15,660 nucleotides of DNA from UBA1557 sp041675185 (GTDB taxonomy: Bacteria > Patescibacteriota > Patescibacteriia > Magasanikbacterales > UBA922), in the NCBI GenBank assembly GCA_041675185.1, contig JBAYUH010000020.1:1-15660 (forward strand). Direction: 5' to 3'. The first letter of the stretch is position 1. Each line of letters opens with the position of its first letter. The notes beneath the pieces are model-generated. The model was given only the letters and a program-made list of their open reading frames with translations. It did not search any database and was not told where the DNA came from. Shown piece after piece: positions 1 through 6,668 of the stretch. The translations under genes and the position numbers were made by a program.

Positions 1-99
1 AAAATCATCATTTAAACCAAAACAACCAGGAGCCACAGCCGAACAAGTGCCACAGCCTGTACATTTTGTCTGATCAACATGTATTTTATTTTTGTCCAT
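1..99 (-). CDS. 4Fe-4S ferredoxin, N-terminal part (runs off the left edge)
   Basis: This open frame begins at ATG (99-97) and stays open to base 1, giving 33 residues. It contains C13-x2-C16-x2-C19 followed by an Ala-Pro pair (A23-P24) where the classical bacterial motif has Cys-Pro. That Ala-Pro form is known from single-cluster ferredoxins such as the Bacillus type, whose fourth cluster cysteine comes from a second Cys-Pro near the C-terminus; that part lies outside the window. The expected role is a small soluble electron carrier in the cytoplasm. The start is supported by a promoter at 130-157 that leaves a leader of about 24 bases without a Shine-Dalgarno. The family is clear; the redox partner cannot be told from here. 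Confidence 0.85.
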   Translation of the reverse strand, partial: MDKNKIHVDQTKCTGCGTCSAVAPGCFGLNDDF

Positions 100-129
100 A
101 ATTTGATTTTAGATTAGATAACATAGTCT

Positions 130-157
130 ATAATAGCATAATTTTGTCAAATATCAA
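130..157 (-). promoter_or_regulatory. Promoter of the ferredoxin gene
   Basis: Read on the minus strand, TTGATA (157-152) is followed after 16 bases by TATTAT (135-130), with TGC just before the -10 (extended -10). Predicted transcription starts about 24 bases before the ATG. Confidence 0.5.
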
Positions 158-177
158 GAGTAAAAATGAGATTATTA

Positions 178-256
178 GATTATTGGTTTATTAGTTAATT
201 GACACTAAAAAACAAAATTCTTCTCAAAGTCCTAATAATCCAATAAACCAATAATC
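178..256. repeat. Inverted repeat with 15-bp arms
   Basis: The arm at 178-192 (GATTATTGGTTTATT) is perfectly complementary to 242-256, with 49 bases between. Shorter related words (TAATAATCC, TTATTAG) surround both arms. It lies between the divergent ferredoxin and rpmE promoters. No T-run follows, so it is not called a terminator. Confidence 0.6.
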
Positions 257-284
257 CATTAAACCCCTTTACACAGCCTCAAGC

Positions 285-313
285 TTGACAAAAAAACAAC
301 TTATTGCTATAAT
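285..313 (+). promoter_or_regulatory. Consensus sigma70 promoter of rpmE
   Basis: TTGACA (285-290), exactly 17 bases, then TATAAT (308-313), with TGC immediately before the -10. Both boxes match the consensus perfectly and the extended -10 is present, so this should be very strong. Transcription would start near 320, giving a leader of about 64 bases that contains the repeat array at 334-378. Confidence 0.85.
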
Positions 314-333
314 CCCCCTCGCAATAAATCAAG

Positions 334-378
334 AGCCTTTTCAGCCTTTCTGGCTTTTCAGGCATTTCAGGCCTTTAT
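334..378 (+). repeat. 9-bp-period array in the rpmE leader
   Basis: Five consecutive 9-base units lie end to end, for example AGCCTTTTC (334-342), GGCATTTCA (361-369) and GGCCTTTAT (370-378). The consensus is roughly RGCHTTTCA. The array ends 5 bases before the rpmE ATG and falls wholly inside the predicted leader RNA. No Shine-Dalgarno is present. Confidence 0.7.
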
Positions 379-383
379 ATAAT

Positions 384-704
384 ATGAAAAAAAACATTCA
401 TCCAACAGTAAATCCAGTAGTTTTCATTGATACTTCATGTAATGTTGAATTTTTTACTACATCTACTTTGAGATCAGAAAAGACTCGTGAAGTAGACGGG
501 GTCAAATATTTTGAAATTCCTATTGAAATATCTTCAGCTTCTCATCCATTTTTCACAGGCAAACAAGTACTTGTAGATACTGCTCGCCGTGTAGAAAAAT
601 TCAAAGAAAAAATGGAAAAACAATCTGCAGCCGCCGATGCTCGTAAAGGCAAAAAAGCCAAAAGAACAGCTCGTGCTACCAAAAGAGAAGCAACAGAAAA
701 ATAG
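384..704 (+). CDS. rpmE: 50S ribosomal protein bL31, zinc-free form with basic tail
   Basis: The product (106 residues) is a component of the large ribosomal subunit near the inter-subunit face. The start MKKNIHP and the signature HPFFTGKQ (54-61) identify bL31. The zinc-binding cysteines of the classical form are mostly gone: one Cys remains at 19, and the CxxC before HPFF is replaced by Ser50 and Ser53, so this is the zinc-independent type. Two parts exceed the usual length of about 70 residues: an extra segment near 31-48 and a Lys/Arg/Ala-rich tail from about 81 to the end that probably contacts rRNA. The frame is open further upstream from a TTG at 285, but that TTG is part of the -35 box, so ATG 384 is chosen. 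The gene is monocistronic, between a consensus promoter and a terminator. Confidence 0.9.
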   Translation: MKKNIHPTVNPVVFIDTSCNVEFFTTSTLRSEKTREVDGVKYFEIPIEISSASHPFFTGKQVLVDTARRVEKFKEKMEKQSAAADARKGKKAKRTARATKREATEK

Positions 705-720
705 TTTTTACAAATTACAA

Positions 721-748
721 AAACGGGTCCTACTTTGGCCTGTTTTTT
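721..748 (+). terminator. Terminator of rpmE
   Basis: Nine paired bases (AAACGGGTC with GGCCTGTTT, two G-U wobbles) close a 7-base loop, and further T residues follow. It lies 17 bases after the rpmE stop. Confidence 0.7.
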
Positions 749-809
749 ATTTAAAAAAATCTATTAGTTGCACAGAAATTTTGTGAATTAAATTACAAAT
801 TACAAGATA

Positions 810-839
810 TCCTCCCAAGGCGGACCCACCTATGGCGGG
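810..839. repeat. GC-rich palindromic element (two 15-bp units)
   Basis: Two adjacent 15-base near-palindromes lie in very AT-rich DNA: TCCTCCCAAGGCGGA (810-824) and CCCACCTATGGCGGG (825-839). The 30 bases match the perfect palindrome at 10544-10573 at 24 of 30 positions by eye, so both are copies of one dispersed element. AT-rich repeated words (AAATTACA type) flank it. Confidence 0.65.
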
Positions 840-876
840 CAAATAAATTTCAAATCACAAATAACAATTTAGCAAT

Positions 877-905
877 ACGACAATACGGCAATAAAATGTT
901 ATAAT
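877..905 (+). promoter_or_regulatory. Probable promoter of prfA
   Basis: ACGACA (877-882), 17 bases, then TATAAT (900-905) with TGT before it (extended -10). The -35 matches four of six bases and lies within an 8-bp repeat (CAATACGA type, 873-896). The -10 overlaps an inverted repeat (898-906 with 912-920). The predicted leader is about 60 bases. Confidence 0.55.
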
Positions 906-917
906 TATCTCAATTAT

Positions 918-971
918 AACAACTACAACAATTTCAACATTTACAACACCTTCAACATTTACAACAAAATT
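918..971 (+). repeat. 9-bp-period array abutting the prfA start codon
   Basis: Six 9-base units, each beginning AAC, run to the base just before ATG; AACATTTAC, for example, occurs at 936-944 and 954-962. The stretch contains a perfect 16-bp direct repeat (933-948 and 951-966). It fills nearly the whole predicted leader, and no Shine-Dalgarno is present. Confidence 0.75.
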
Positions 972-2030
972 ATGTTACAAAAATACCTAGACTTAAAAAA
1001 TAAATATCAATCTCTTGAACAAGATCTCCAAAATCCTGCTATTATTGCTGACCAAAATAAATTGAAAAGTGCAGCTCAAGAATATGATGAACTAAAAAAT
1101 GTCGTTGTAAAAATCAATGAATTAGAAAAGATGGAAAATAATTTGAAAGCAAACGAAGAAATAATTGTAGCCAATGAAGATGCTGATTTTGTAGAAATGG
1201 CTAAAATTGATTTAGAAGAAATGACTGCAAAAAAAACAAATTTGGAACAAGAACTTTTTGAAATGACCAGAGAAGTAGATCCAATGGATAAGAAAAATGT
1301 CATTGTCGAAATCCGCGCTGGAGCTGGTGGTGACGAAGCAGCTCTTTTCGCTGGTGTACTCATGCGTATGTATATGAAATATGCTGACAAAAAAAACTGG
1401 AAAACATCCTTGATAGATTCAAACCAAATTGGTATTGGTGGTTTCAAAGAAGTAATCTTTTCAATAGAGGGTCGCAATGTTTACAAAGAAATGAAATACG
1501 AAATGGGAGTACACCGCGTACAACGAGTTCCCGAAACTGAAAAAGCTGGACGTATTCACACTTCTACTGCCAGTGTCGTAGTCATGCCAGAAGTCGAAGA
1601 AAAAGAATTTGAAATCAAAGACTCAGATCTTCGTATTGATACTTTTTGTGCTGGTGGAAACGGCGGTCAAAGTGTCAACACCACCTACTCAGCTGTACGT
1701 ATTGTCCATTTGCCAACAGGAACTATAGTCCAGTGTCAAGATGGAAAATCCCAACAACAAAATAGAATAAAAGCTATGGACGTTCTTCGTGCTAGACTTT
1801 ATGAAGTAGAACGTGAAAAACGTGAAGCCGAAGCATCTGCCAAGCGCAAAAGCCAAATTGGTACAGGAGATAGAAGTGAAAAAATTCGTACTTACAATTA
1901 TCCACAAGATAGAATTACTGATCACAGAATAAAAGAAAGTTGGAATAATATAGGAAAAATTCTTGATGGTAATATAGATGAAATAATTGAAAAAATGATG
2001 ACCGCTGATTATGCAGAACAGGATAAATAA
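972..2030 (+). CDS. prfA: Peptide chain release factor 1
   Basis: RF1 reads UAA and UAG in the ribosomal A site and triggers release of the finished protein. At 352 residues it has the family's usual length. The stop-codon recognition tripeptide is present as P187-E188-T189 (the PxT form of RF1, not the SPF form of RF2). The catalytic GGQ is at 231-233, followed by the conserved SVN and the RIVHLPTG stretch. The N-terminal 100 residues are charged and helical, as expected for domain 1. The context just before GGQ is slightly unusual (FCAGGN rather than the common RSSGA). The downstream gene prmC encodes the methyltransferase that modifies the GGQ glutamine, a classic pairing. The start ATG directly follows a 9-bp repeat array. 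Confidence 0.97.
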   Translation: MLQKYLDLKNKYQSLEQDLQNPAIIADQNKLKSAAQEYDELKNVVVKINELEKMENNLKANEEIIVANEDADFVEMAKIDLEEMTAKKTNLEQELFEMTREVDPMDKKNVIVEIRAGAGGDEAALFAGVLMRMYMKYADKKNWKTSLIDSNQIGIGGFKEVIFSIEGRNVYKEMKYEMGVHRVQRVPETEKAGRIHTSTASVVVMPEVEEKEFEIKDSDLRIDTFCAGGNGGQSVNTTYSAVRIVHLPTGTIVQCQDGKSQQQNRIKAMDVLRARLYEVEREKREAEASAKRKSQIGTGDRSEKIRTYNYPQDRITDHRIKESWNNIGKILDGNIDEIIEKMMTADYAEQDK

Positions 2031-2100
2031 TTTTGAATTTTAAATTTAGTAATTTTAAAACAATTTTAAATTTTTAAATGAAACAATTTAAAATTAAGGA

Positions 2101-2124
2101 GTGGAGAACGTAAGTTCGCCCCAC
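2101..2124 (+). other. Hairpin with GUAA tetraloop between prfA and prmC
   Basis: GTGG (2101-2104) pairs with CCAC (2121-2124), and GAAC (2106-2109) pairs with GTTC (2114-2117) around a GTAA loop. A small asymmetric internal loop lies between the two stems. It is GC-rich against an AT-rich intergenic region, so a structured RNA element or a remnant of a small repeat is possible. It has no T-run and would not end transcription. Confidence 0.4.
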
Positions 2125-2170
2125 ACAATACTAAAGAATTTTGAATTTAATAATTTTAAATTTTAATTTA

Positions 2171-2185
2171 TCCACCTAAGGTGGA
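2171..2185. repeat. Single 15-bp palindromic unit
   Basis: TCCACCTAAGGTGGA is a perfect inverted repeat around one central base. It matches the unit family seen at 810-839, 9799-9813 and 10544-10573. It lies in the prfA-prmC spacer among AATTTTAAA-type words. Confidence 0.6.
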
Positions 2186-2224
2186 AACAATTTCAAAATT
2201 TATAAATTAAAAAATTGTTTCAAA

Positions 2225-2248
2225 ATTCAAAATTAAAAATTCAAAATT
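2225..2248 (+). repeat. Heptanucleotide repeats just before prmC
   Basis: The heptamer ATTCAAA occurs at 2225-2231 and 2239-2245 with the variant ATTAAAA between, in exact 7-base phase, ending a few bases before the prmC ATG (2256). The same heptamer recurs inside prmC at 2553-2583. Words reading TTTTGAA, the opposite orientation, occur just after prfA. Confidence 0.65.
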
Positions 2249-2255
2249 TAGTAAT

Positions 2256-3128
2256 ATGATTGTCAAAAAATTGTTAATAAAAAACACAAAAATTCCACTC
2301 TTAGACAAGGAAATTTTATTAGCTTACGTGATAAAAAAATCCCGTGAGTTTTTATTTGCCAATCCAGAATTTGAAATAAATTTCTGGCAAAAAATAAAAT
2401 TTGAAAAACTAATAAAACAAAGACAAAAAAATATTTCTGTTGCTTACTTAATCAAGCACAAAGAATTTTTTGGACTAGATTTTTTCGTCAATAAAAATGT
2501 TTTGGTACCAAGACCAGACACTGAAATTATGGTAGAACAAGTTTTAAAAGAAATTCAAAATTCAAAATTCAAAATTCAAAATTTATTGCTTATTGATATA
2601 GGGACTGGTTCTGGATGCATTCCAATTAGTGTTATTAAAACATTAAAACAAGAAAACATGAAAACAATTGCAGTTGATATTTCTAAAAAAGCTCTATATA
2701 TTGCAAAAAGAAACGCACAAAGACACAACGTTGATATTAAATTTTTACACGGCAATTTACTTGAACCCGTAATAAAAATACTAGAACACGGATTTAACAA
2801 ATCAAACGAATTTGTACAAATCGTTCTGACAGCCAATTTGCCCTACATTACAGAACAACAATTCCAAACCGAACCTTCTATCCAACAAGAACCAAAACTT
2901 GCTCTAGTTGCTGACAACGAAGGTTTAGCTCTTTATGAAGAACTACTAAAACAAATTGTCCAATTACTTTCCTCTTTCCTCTTTCCTCATTCCTCATTCC
3001 TCTACTTCGAAATCGATCCCACCCAAACAGAGAAAATAAAAATCTTGATAAAAAAATATCTACCAAAAGCAAATATAGAAATCAAAAAAGATTTGTCAGG
3101 TTTAGACAGACTAGTAATCATTAAATAA
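2256..3128 (+). CDS. prmC: Release-factor glutamine N5-methyltransferase
   Basis: PrmC methylates the glutamine of the GGQ motif in release factors using S-adenosylmethionine. The 290 residues hold a helical N-terminal substrate-binding part, the conserved PRPDTE (85-90), the SAM-binding DIGTGSG (114-120), an acidic residue in the next strand (D141) and the catalytic motif as N194-L-P-Y197; most bacteria have NPPY, while the Leu form is a known variant. Two segments are encoded by heptanucleotide microsatellites: residues 100-109 (IQNSKFKIQN) between the two domains, and residues 239-249 (SSFLFPHSSFL), where a PGG-type turn before a beta strand would be expected. Both fall at likely surface loops and keep the frame. 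The gene is probably transcribed with prfA and ends in a strong terminator. Confidence 0.93.
   Translation: MIVKKLLIKNTKIPLLDKEILLAYVIKKSREFLFANPEFEINFWQKIKFEKLIKQRQKNISVAYLIKHKEFFGLDFFVNKNVLVPRPDTEIMVEQVLKEIQNSKFKIQNLLLIDIGTGSGCIPISVIKTLKQENMKTIAVDISKKALYIAKRNAQRHNVDIKFLHGNLLEPVIKILEHGFNKSNEFVQIVLTANLPYITEQQFQTEPSIQQEPKLALVADNEGLALYEELLKQIVQLLSSFLFPHSSFLYFEIDPTQTEKIKILIKKYLPKANIEIKKDLSGLDRLVIIK
2553..2583 (+). repeat. (ATTCAAA)4 microsatellite inside prmC
   Basis: Four perfect tandem copies of ATTCAAA plus ATT. Because 7 is not a multiple of 3, a 21-base triple unit encodes a 7-residue period (K-I-Q-N-S-K-F type). The coding frame is preserved. It lies between the N-terminal domain and the SAM-binding motif. 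Confidence 0.85.
2968..3002 (+). repeat. (WTTCCTC)5 microsatellite inside prmC
   Basis: Five tandem heptamers: TTTCCTC three times, then ATTCCTC twice, without interruption. They encode the hydrophobic stretch at residues 239-249. The word differs from the other heptamer in the same gene (ATTCAAA). Confidence 0.85.
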
Positions 3129-3157
3129 AAATAATCCCAATTAATCGGGATTATTTT
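3128..3157. terminator. Terminator of the prfA-prmC unit
   Basis: AAAATAATCCC (3128-3138) and GGGATTATTTT (3147-3157) pair over 11 bases around an 8-base loop, starting on the last base of the prmC stop codon. The A and T flanks make it usable in both directions. It would also stop the convergent gene ending at 3222. Confidence 0.75.
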
Positions 3158-3221
3158 AATTGAAAAGTTTATTTTCATTTAACTCTTTATTTTGATAACT
3201 AAAGTTACCCAAATAACCAAA

Positions 3222-4328
3222 TTAATCCCATTCCTGCCAACTTGCATCACCTCTCTGATTCACAACTTCAATCCAAATTTTTCCTGGCTTTAGTGGCATA
3301 GGTTGACCATTTGTTCTCAACCATTCTGTTCTACTTGTGGTAGAATCTTTGTGCCAAGTACCTTCTTCTTTATATCCATTTTGAAAAACAATAGCTTCTC
3401 CACTACCAATTGTATCTATTTGCAATCTACCATAATCATCTAGGACTTTACTATTCACTTTTTGTACAATCACAGTATCAGCTTCAATAACGGTACCATC
3501 TTGATCAAGATGTCTTCCTTCTATCTGATAACGAGTATATTTCCTAGTACTACTACCATATTCCCACGTGGCTTGATAGCTAGGTGGCAAAAATGAAACA
3601 GTAAAATTTAGGATACAAGTTGCATCACTATTTCCTACACAATTTCCAAGATCATGAAAATTCCAAGATTTAAAATCCGTATTTTCTTTGACACCTTTGT
3701 CTTGCCAAGCTTTTGTCCAGTTTTCACTAGATGTATAGACATTGTGTGGAGCATATCTATCAGTACTACGCCAAAAATATGGACCATTGAAAAATTGATC
3801 AAAATTAAAAATACTATCATCAGCTTTTATAATATTGAGAGCGTCTGGTGAACCACCAACATGCATATACATAATATCTTTGCCATATTCACGTAACCAG
3901 TCAAGATAATAAGGTCTAGCACTGCGTACTGGTCCAACTTTGGTGACTTCTGTATCTATAGGAAAAATTGCCATGAAACGTGTATAGTTTGCTTCGACCG
4001 GCGCTTCATAAACTATAGAAGCTTTTGCTAATCCAGACTGTGGTCTAGCATCGACATGATTTTCAATCATGACAGCTACTAATTCTGGATTTACTTTATC
4101 TACACTATCCATACACACACCATCTAGTAGACGAGGAAATTCACAAAGATTTTGCTTGGTTTGAGTATTTATTTGTACAATATTACTATCATCGATTGCA
4201 GTCACCTTTTTTTTCTGACCAAAATAATTCCATGAAAAAATAGCCAACAAAGCAAAAGCTCCCAAAAAAAGAATGATTGCCAAAGCATAAACAACTTTTG
4301 TATTAACAACTGGAAATTTTAATTTCAT
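3222..4328 (-). CDS. Membrane-anchored DUF3048 (YerB-like) protein
   Basis: The 368 residues begin with a short basic stretch and one hydrophobic segment (about 13-34), so the rest should lie outside the membrane. The family signature is plain: VAVMIENHVDARPQSG, then VYEAPVEANYTRFMAIFP, then VGPVRSARPYYLDW. This is the DUF3048 family typified by Bacillus YerB, whose biochemical role is not established. The C-terminal part (roughly 240-368) corresponds to the family's second domain and ends with a KIWIEVV strand. There is no lipobox cysteine after the hydrophobic segment, unlike YerB, which is a lipoprotein. The gene has its own promoter (4357-4386) and a leader of about 22 bases, and is converging on prmC. 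The family call is firm; no function is proposed. Confidence 0.88.
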   Translation of the reverse strand: MKLKFPVVNTKVVYALAIILFLGAFALLAIFSWNYFGQKKKVTAIDDSNIVQINTQTKQNLCEFPRLLDGVCMDSVDKVNPELVAVMIENHVDARPQSGLAKASIVYEAPVEANYTRFMAIFPIDTEVTKVGPVRSARPYYLDWLREYGKDIMYMHVGGSPDALNIIKADDSIFNFDQFFNGPYFWRSTDRYAPHNVYTSSENWTKAWQDKGVKENTDFKSWNFHDLGNCVGNSDATCILNFTVSFLPPSYQATWEYGSSTRKYTRYQIEGRHLDQDGTVIEADTVIVQKVNSKVLDDYGRLQIDTIGSGEAIVFQNGYKEEGTWHKDSTTSRTEWLRTNGQPMPLKPGKIWIEVVNQRGDASWQEWD

Positions 4329-4356
4329 AAATAATAATTATTTTTTTATAAGATAT

Positions 4357-4386
4357 ACTATATTTTAGCACACAAAAATCTTTCAA
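4357..4386 (-). promoter_or_regulatory. Promoter of the DUF3048 gene
   Basis: On the minus strand, TTGAAA (4386-4381), 18 bases, then TATAGT (4362-4357); each box matches five of six consensus bases. It directly follows the terminator of rplY. Confidence 0.6.
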
Positions 4387-4388
4387 TC

Positions 4389-4417
4389 AAAAAACCGTTC
4401 AACAAAAGAACGGTTTT
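4389..4417 (-). terminator. Terminator of rplY
   Basis: A perfect 10-bp stem (AAAACCGTTC with GAACGGTTTT) closes a 7-base loop, with extra T residues on the minus-strand 3' side. It lies about 20 bases after the rplY stop. Confidence 0.8.
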
Positions 4418-4436
4418 CATTAACAAATTATTTCCC

Positions 4437-5141
4437 TTATTTTTTGACTTCTTTCTTAACATCTTTTTTTTCTTCTTTCTTACCCTCTCCTTCAGTAGCA
4501 GTTCCTTCTTCTTCTTTCTTACCTTTTTCTTCTACTTCAATATCTGCAATACTAGTCTTATCGCCTTCTTCCATAGCTTTTTGTGCTTCTTCAGAAAGTG
4601 GAGCTATTACTTTGGCCAAAAGCAAATCAGCACTTTCGGTCGAAACAACACCTTGTGGTAATTTCAAATCTTTTACATAGATAGCATCACTAAAAGTATT
4701 CAAAATACTTATATCAACTTCAATAGAAGTGACAAGATTTTCTGGCAAACATTTTACATCCAATTCATCTTTCATAACAGACAAAGTACCACCAAGTTCT
4801 TTTACAGCCAATGATTGTCCGACAAATTCAAGTTCTACAGTAGCTTCCATTTCTTTGCCCATTTGAATTTGACGAAAATCTACATGAACAATATTTCCTT
4901 TGACAGGATCGTATTGTAAATCTTGAACAAGAACTTTTACAAGTTTTTCACCTTCTAGAGTAAAATCAATAAGAGTAGATTCGCCGGCTTCACTATAAAT
5001 TTTTTTTAGCTCTAGTGCGTTTACACTAATAGAAGCAGATTCACGATCTGGTCCATAGACTACACCTGGTACCAAACCTTGAACACGAACATCATCGGCA
5101 TTTCTACCACTTCTCTTTTGAGCTTGTAATGAGTATGTCAT
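4437..5141 (-). CDS. rplY: 50S ribosomal protein bL25 (CTC family)
   Basis: bL25 binds 5S rRNA in the large subunit. The 234-residue product has the two-domain CTC layout: an N-terminal 5S-binding domain (about 1-95, with RVQGLVPGVVYG and VKGNIVHVDF) and a C-terminal beta domain (about 96-185, with VGQSLAVKELGG and VKDLKLPQGV). The last 45 or so residues are an almost pure Glu/Lys tail with repeated KKEE-type words, likely disordered. The start ATG lies 5 bases after the stop of the upstream four-cysteine protein gene, so the two should share one transcript. No Shine-Dalgarno precedes the ATG. Confidence 0.93.
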   Translation of the reverse strand: MTYSLQAQKRSGRNADDVRVQGLVPGVVYGPDRESASISVNALELKKIYSEAGESTLIDFTLEGEKLVKVLVQDLQYDPVKGNIVHVDFRQIQMGKEMEATVELEFVGQSLAVKELGGTLSVMKDELDVKCLPENLVTSIEVDISILNTFSDAIYVKDLKLPQGVVSTESADLLLAKVIAPLSEEAQKAMEEGDKTSIADIEVEEKGKKEEEGTATEGEGKKEEKKDVKKEVKK

Positions 5142-5146
5142 AACTG

Positions 5147-5503
5147 CTATTTTTTAGAAATTAAATATTTATTAAATGAAATATTTTGGATAACTTGATA
5201 AGCATCAAGTAGTGAATCTGCACCTATAGGAGCTTTTTCAAAAAGTCGCTTAGCATCATCATAAGTCAAATCACTCATCATACAAACCAATCCTACACCA
5301 ATATTGTTGACTGATGCTAGTAAAACCAAAGCATTGTCACAATAAGTACAAGATAAGTGTAGAGTATAAGAATTATCTGATTCTCCAACTATTTTAATTT
5401 GTTTATCACTAATTTCACGTTTACAGACCAAACATTCTTTCATTATCATAAATTGAGAACGAAGAGGATCTATGATTTGTGAAAGTCTTGTTTTTTCAAA
5501 CAT
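5147..5503 (-). CDS. Small four-cysteine (putative zinc-binding) protein upstream of rplY
   Basis: I do not recognise this family. With the chosen start it has 118 residues. Two CxxC pairs, CLVC (about 24-27) and CTYC (about 52-55), are spaced like a zinc ribbon. A hydrophobic stretch (ALVLLASVNNIGVGLV) follows, then a helical end rich in Leu, Asp and Tyr (YDDAKRLFEKAP). The frame is open 8 codons further upstream to an ATG at 5527, but the promoter's -10 box covers 5523-5518, so transcription should start near 5511 and the ATG at 5503 is the likely start, with a leader of about 8 bases. It is probably co-transcribed with rplY, so a ribosome-related role is possible but unproven. Confidence 0.7.
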   Translation of the reverse strand: MFEKTRLSQIIDPLRSQFMIMKECLVCKREISDKQIKIVGESDNSYTLHLSCTYCDNALVLLASVNNIGVGLVCMMSDLTYDDAKRLFEKAPIGADSLLDAYQVIQNISFNKYLISKK

Positions 5504-5517
5504 ATTAAAGCGAAAGA

Positions 5518-5546
5518 AATATAACAAAAAAGCTAAGATTAGTCAA
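5518..5546 (-). promoter_or_regulatory. Promoter of the four-cysteine protein-rplY operon
   Basis: On the minus strand, TTGACT (5546-5541), 17 bases, then TATATT (5523-5518) with TGT before it. Each box has five of six matches. Its position rules out the upstream ATG at 5527 as start. Confidence 0.75.
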
Positions 5547-5564
5547 GACCTAACTGTTTATTGA

Positions 5565-6656
5565 TTAGACAGAGCGAGCTGAACTCTCTGCCATACCTAA
5601 TAACAAAAAATTGATGATAAGTGAAGACCCTCCATAACTAAGAAAGGGTAAAGTCACTCCAGTAACTGGCAAAAGACCCATAGCTGCACCAATATTGACT
5701 ACAATATGTGACAAAAAGACGAGACTAACTCCCAAAGGCAAATAAGCTGAAAAATCATTTCTAGCCCTATAAGCAATATTTATAAGACGCCAAAGTAAGA
5801 CAAAGTAAAGAGCCAAAACAATAAAAAAACCTACAAAACCTAACTCCTCACTAATAACAGAAATAATAAAATCCGTCTGAGCTTCTGGCAAAAAATGCAA
5901 TTGACTCTGAGAACCAAAACCTAATCCTCTACCCAAAAATTGACCAGAGCCTATGGCAATAATAGATTGGGTTACATTGTAGCCAGAACCAAGTGGATCC
6001 CGAGCTGGGTCAATAAAAGTCATCACACGATCTTTTTGGTAATCTTTGAAAACAAAAAACCAACCAACCACTCCCACCAAAATAGCCAAAGCAATAATAC
6101 CAAAAATATATCTTTTTTTTGTACCAACCAAAATCAATAATCCAAAACAAACTGCAAGCAAAATAGATGCTGATCCAAGATCAGGTTGTAACAAAATAAG
6201 TACTACCAAAAAAAGTGTAAGCGTAAACATCACCAATACAAATTGCCATTTATCAAATCTACGCGCTTGTCTTTCTATTCTCCAAGCCAAAAGCATGACC
6301 AAAGCCACCTTGGCAAACTCCGCTGGCTGAAAAGAAAAACCAAAAAGTCTAAACCAACCAGTCGTACCACGAATAGATGCACCAAAAAACAAAACAGCCA
6401 ACAACAAAATAATAGCCAAAAAATACAATGGTCTAGCTGATGACTCATAAAAAGATATATGCATTTGTGAAGCTACAAAAAAAACTATGACTGCCAACCC
6501 AAGTGAAATCATTTGTTTGGAAGTCAAATCAAGAGTAGTACCACGAGACAAATCTACACTATAGATAGTAGACAAACCTACCAATGACAAAATAAAAGCT
6601 GAAAAAAATAAAACCCAGTCAAAATTCCTCCAATTTATCTTTGGAAAATTAAACAT
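5565..6656 (-). CDS. rodA: Peptidoglycan glycosyltransferase RodA (SEDS family)
   Basis: RodA polymerises lipid II into glycan strands during side-wall growth, working with a class B penicillin-binding protein. The 363 residues are mostly hydrophobic, consistent with ten membrane segments. Conserved SEDS features are visible: the FQPAEFAKVALVMLLAW helix (about 111-127), QPDLGSA (about 157-163), the GSGYNVTQSIIAIGSG loop, LPEAQTDFIISVISEELGF and the C-terminal LPVTGVTLPFLSYGGSS. The LPEAQTDF form points to RodA rather than FtsW. The gene follows the unknown membrane protein by 12 bases and shares its promoter. No separate terminator is visible; the next promoter begins within about 20 bases. 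Confidence 0.92.
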   Translation of the reverse strand: MFNFPKINWRNFDWVLFFSAFILSLVGLSTIYSVDLSRGTTLDLTSKQMISLGLAVIVFFVASQMHISFYESSARPLYFLAIILLLAVLFFGASIRGTTGWFRLFGFSFQPAEFAKVALVMLLAWRIERQARRFDKWQFVLVMFTLTLFLVVLILLQPDLGSASILLAVCFGLLILVGTKKRYIFGIIALAILVGVVGWFFVFKDYQKDRVMTFIDPARDPLGSGYNVTQSIIAIGSGQFLGRGLGFGSQSQLHFLPEAQTDFIISVISEELGFVGFFIVLALYFVLLWRLINIAYRARNDFSAYLPLGVSLVFLSHIVVNIGAAMGLLPVTGVTLPFLSYGGSSLIINFLLLGMAESSARSV

Positions 6657-6668
6657 AGTCAGTTACAA

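Noticed and set aside
285..383. N-terminal extension of bL31 from a TTG start
   Set aside because: The TTG is part of a perfect -35 box and the extension would be encoded across the promoter; ATG 384 begins the conserved MKKNIHP.
334..971. CRISPR array
   Set aside because: The repeats are 9 bases, degenerate and contiguous, without unique spacers or cas genes.
4444..4680. Ser/Phe-rich frame opposite the rplY tail
   Set aside because: It is the antisense of the Glu/Lys low-complexity tail and has no independent support.
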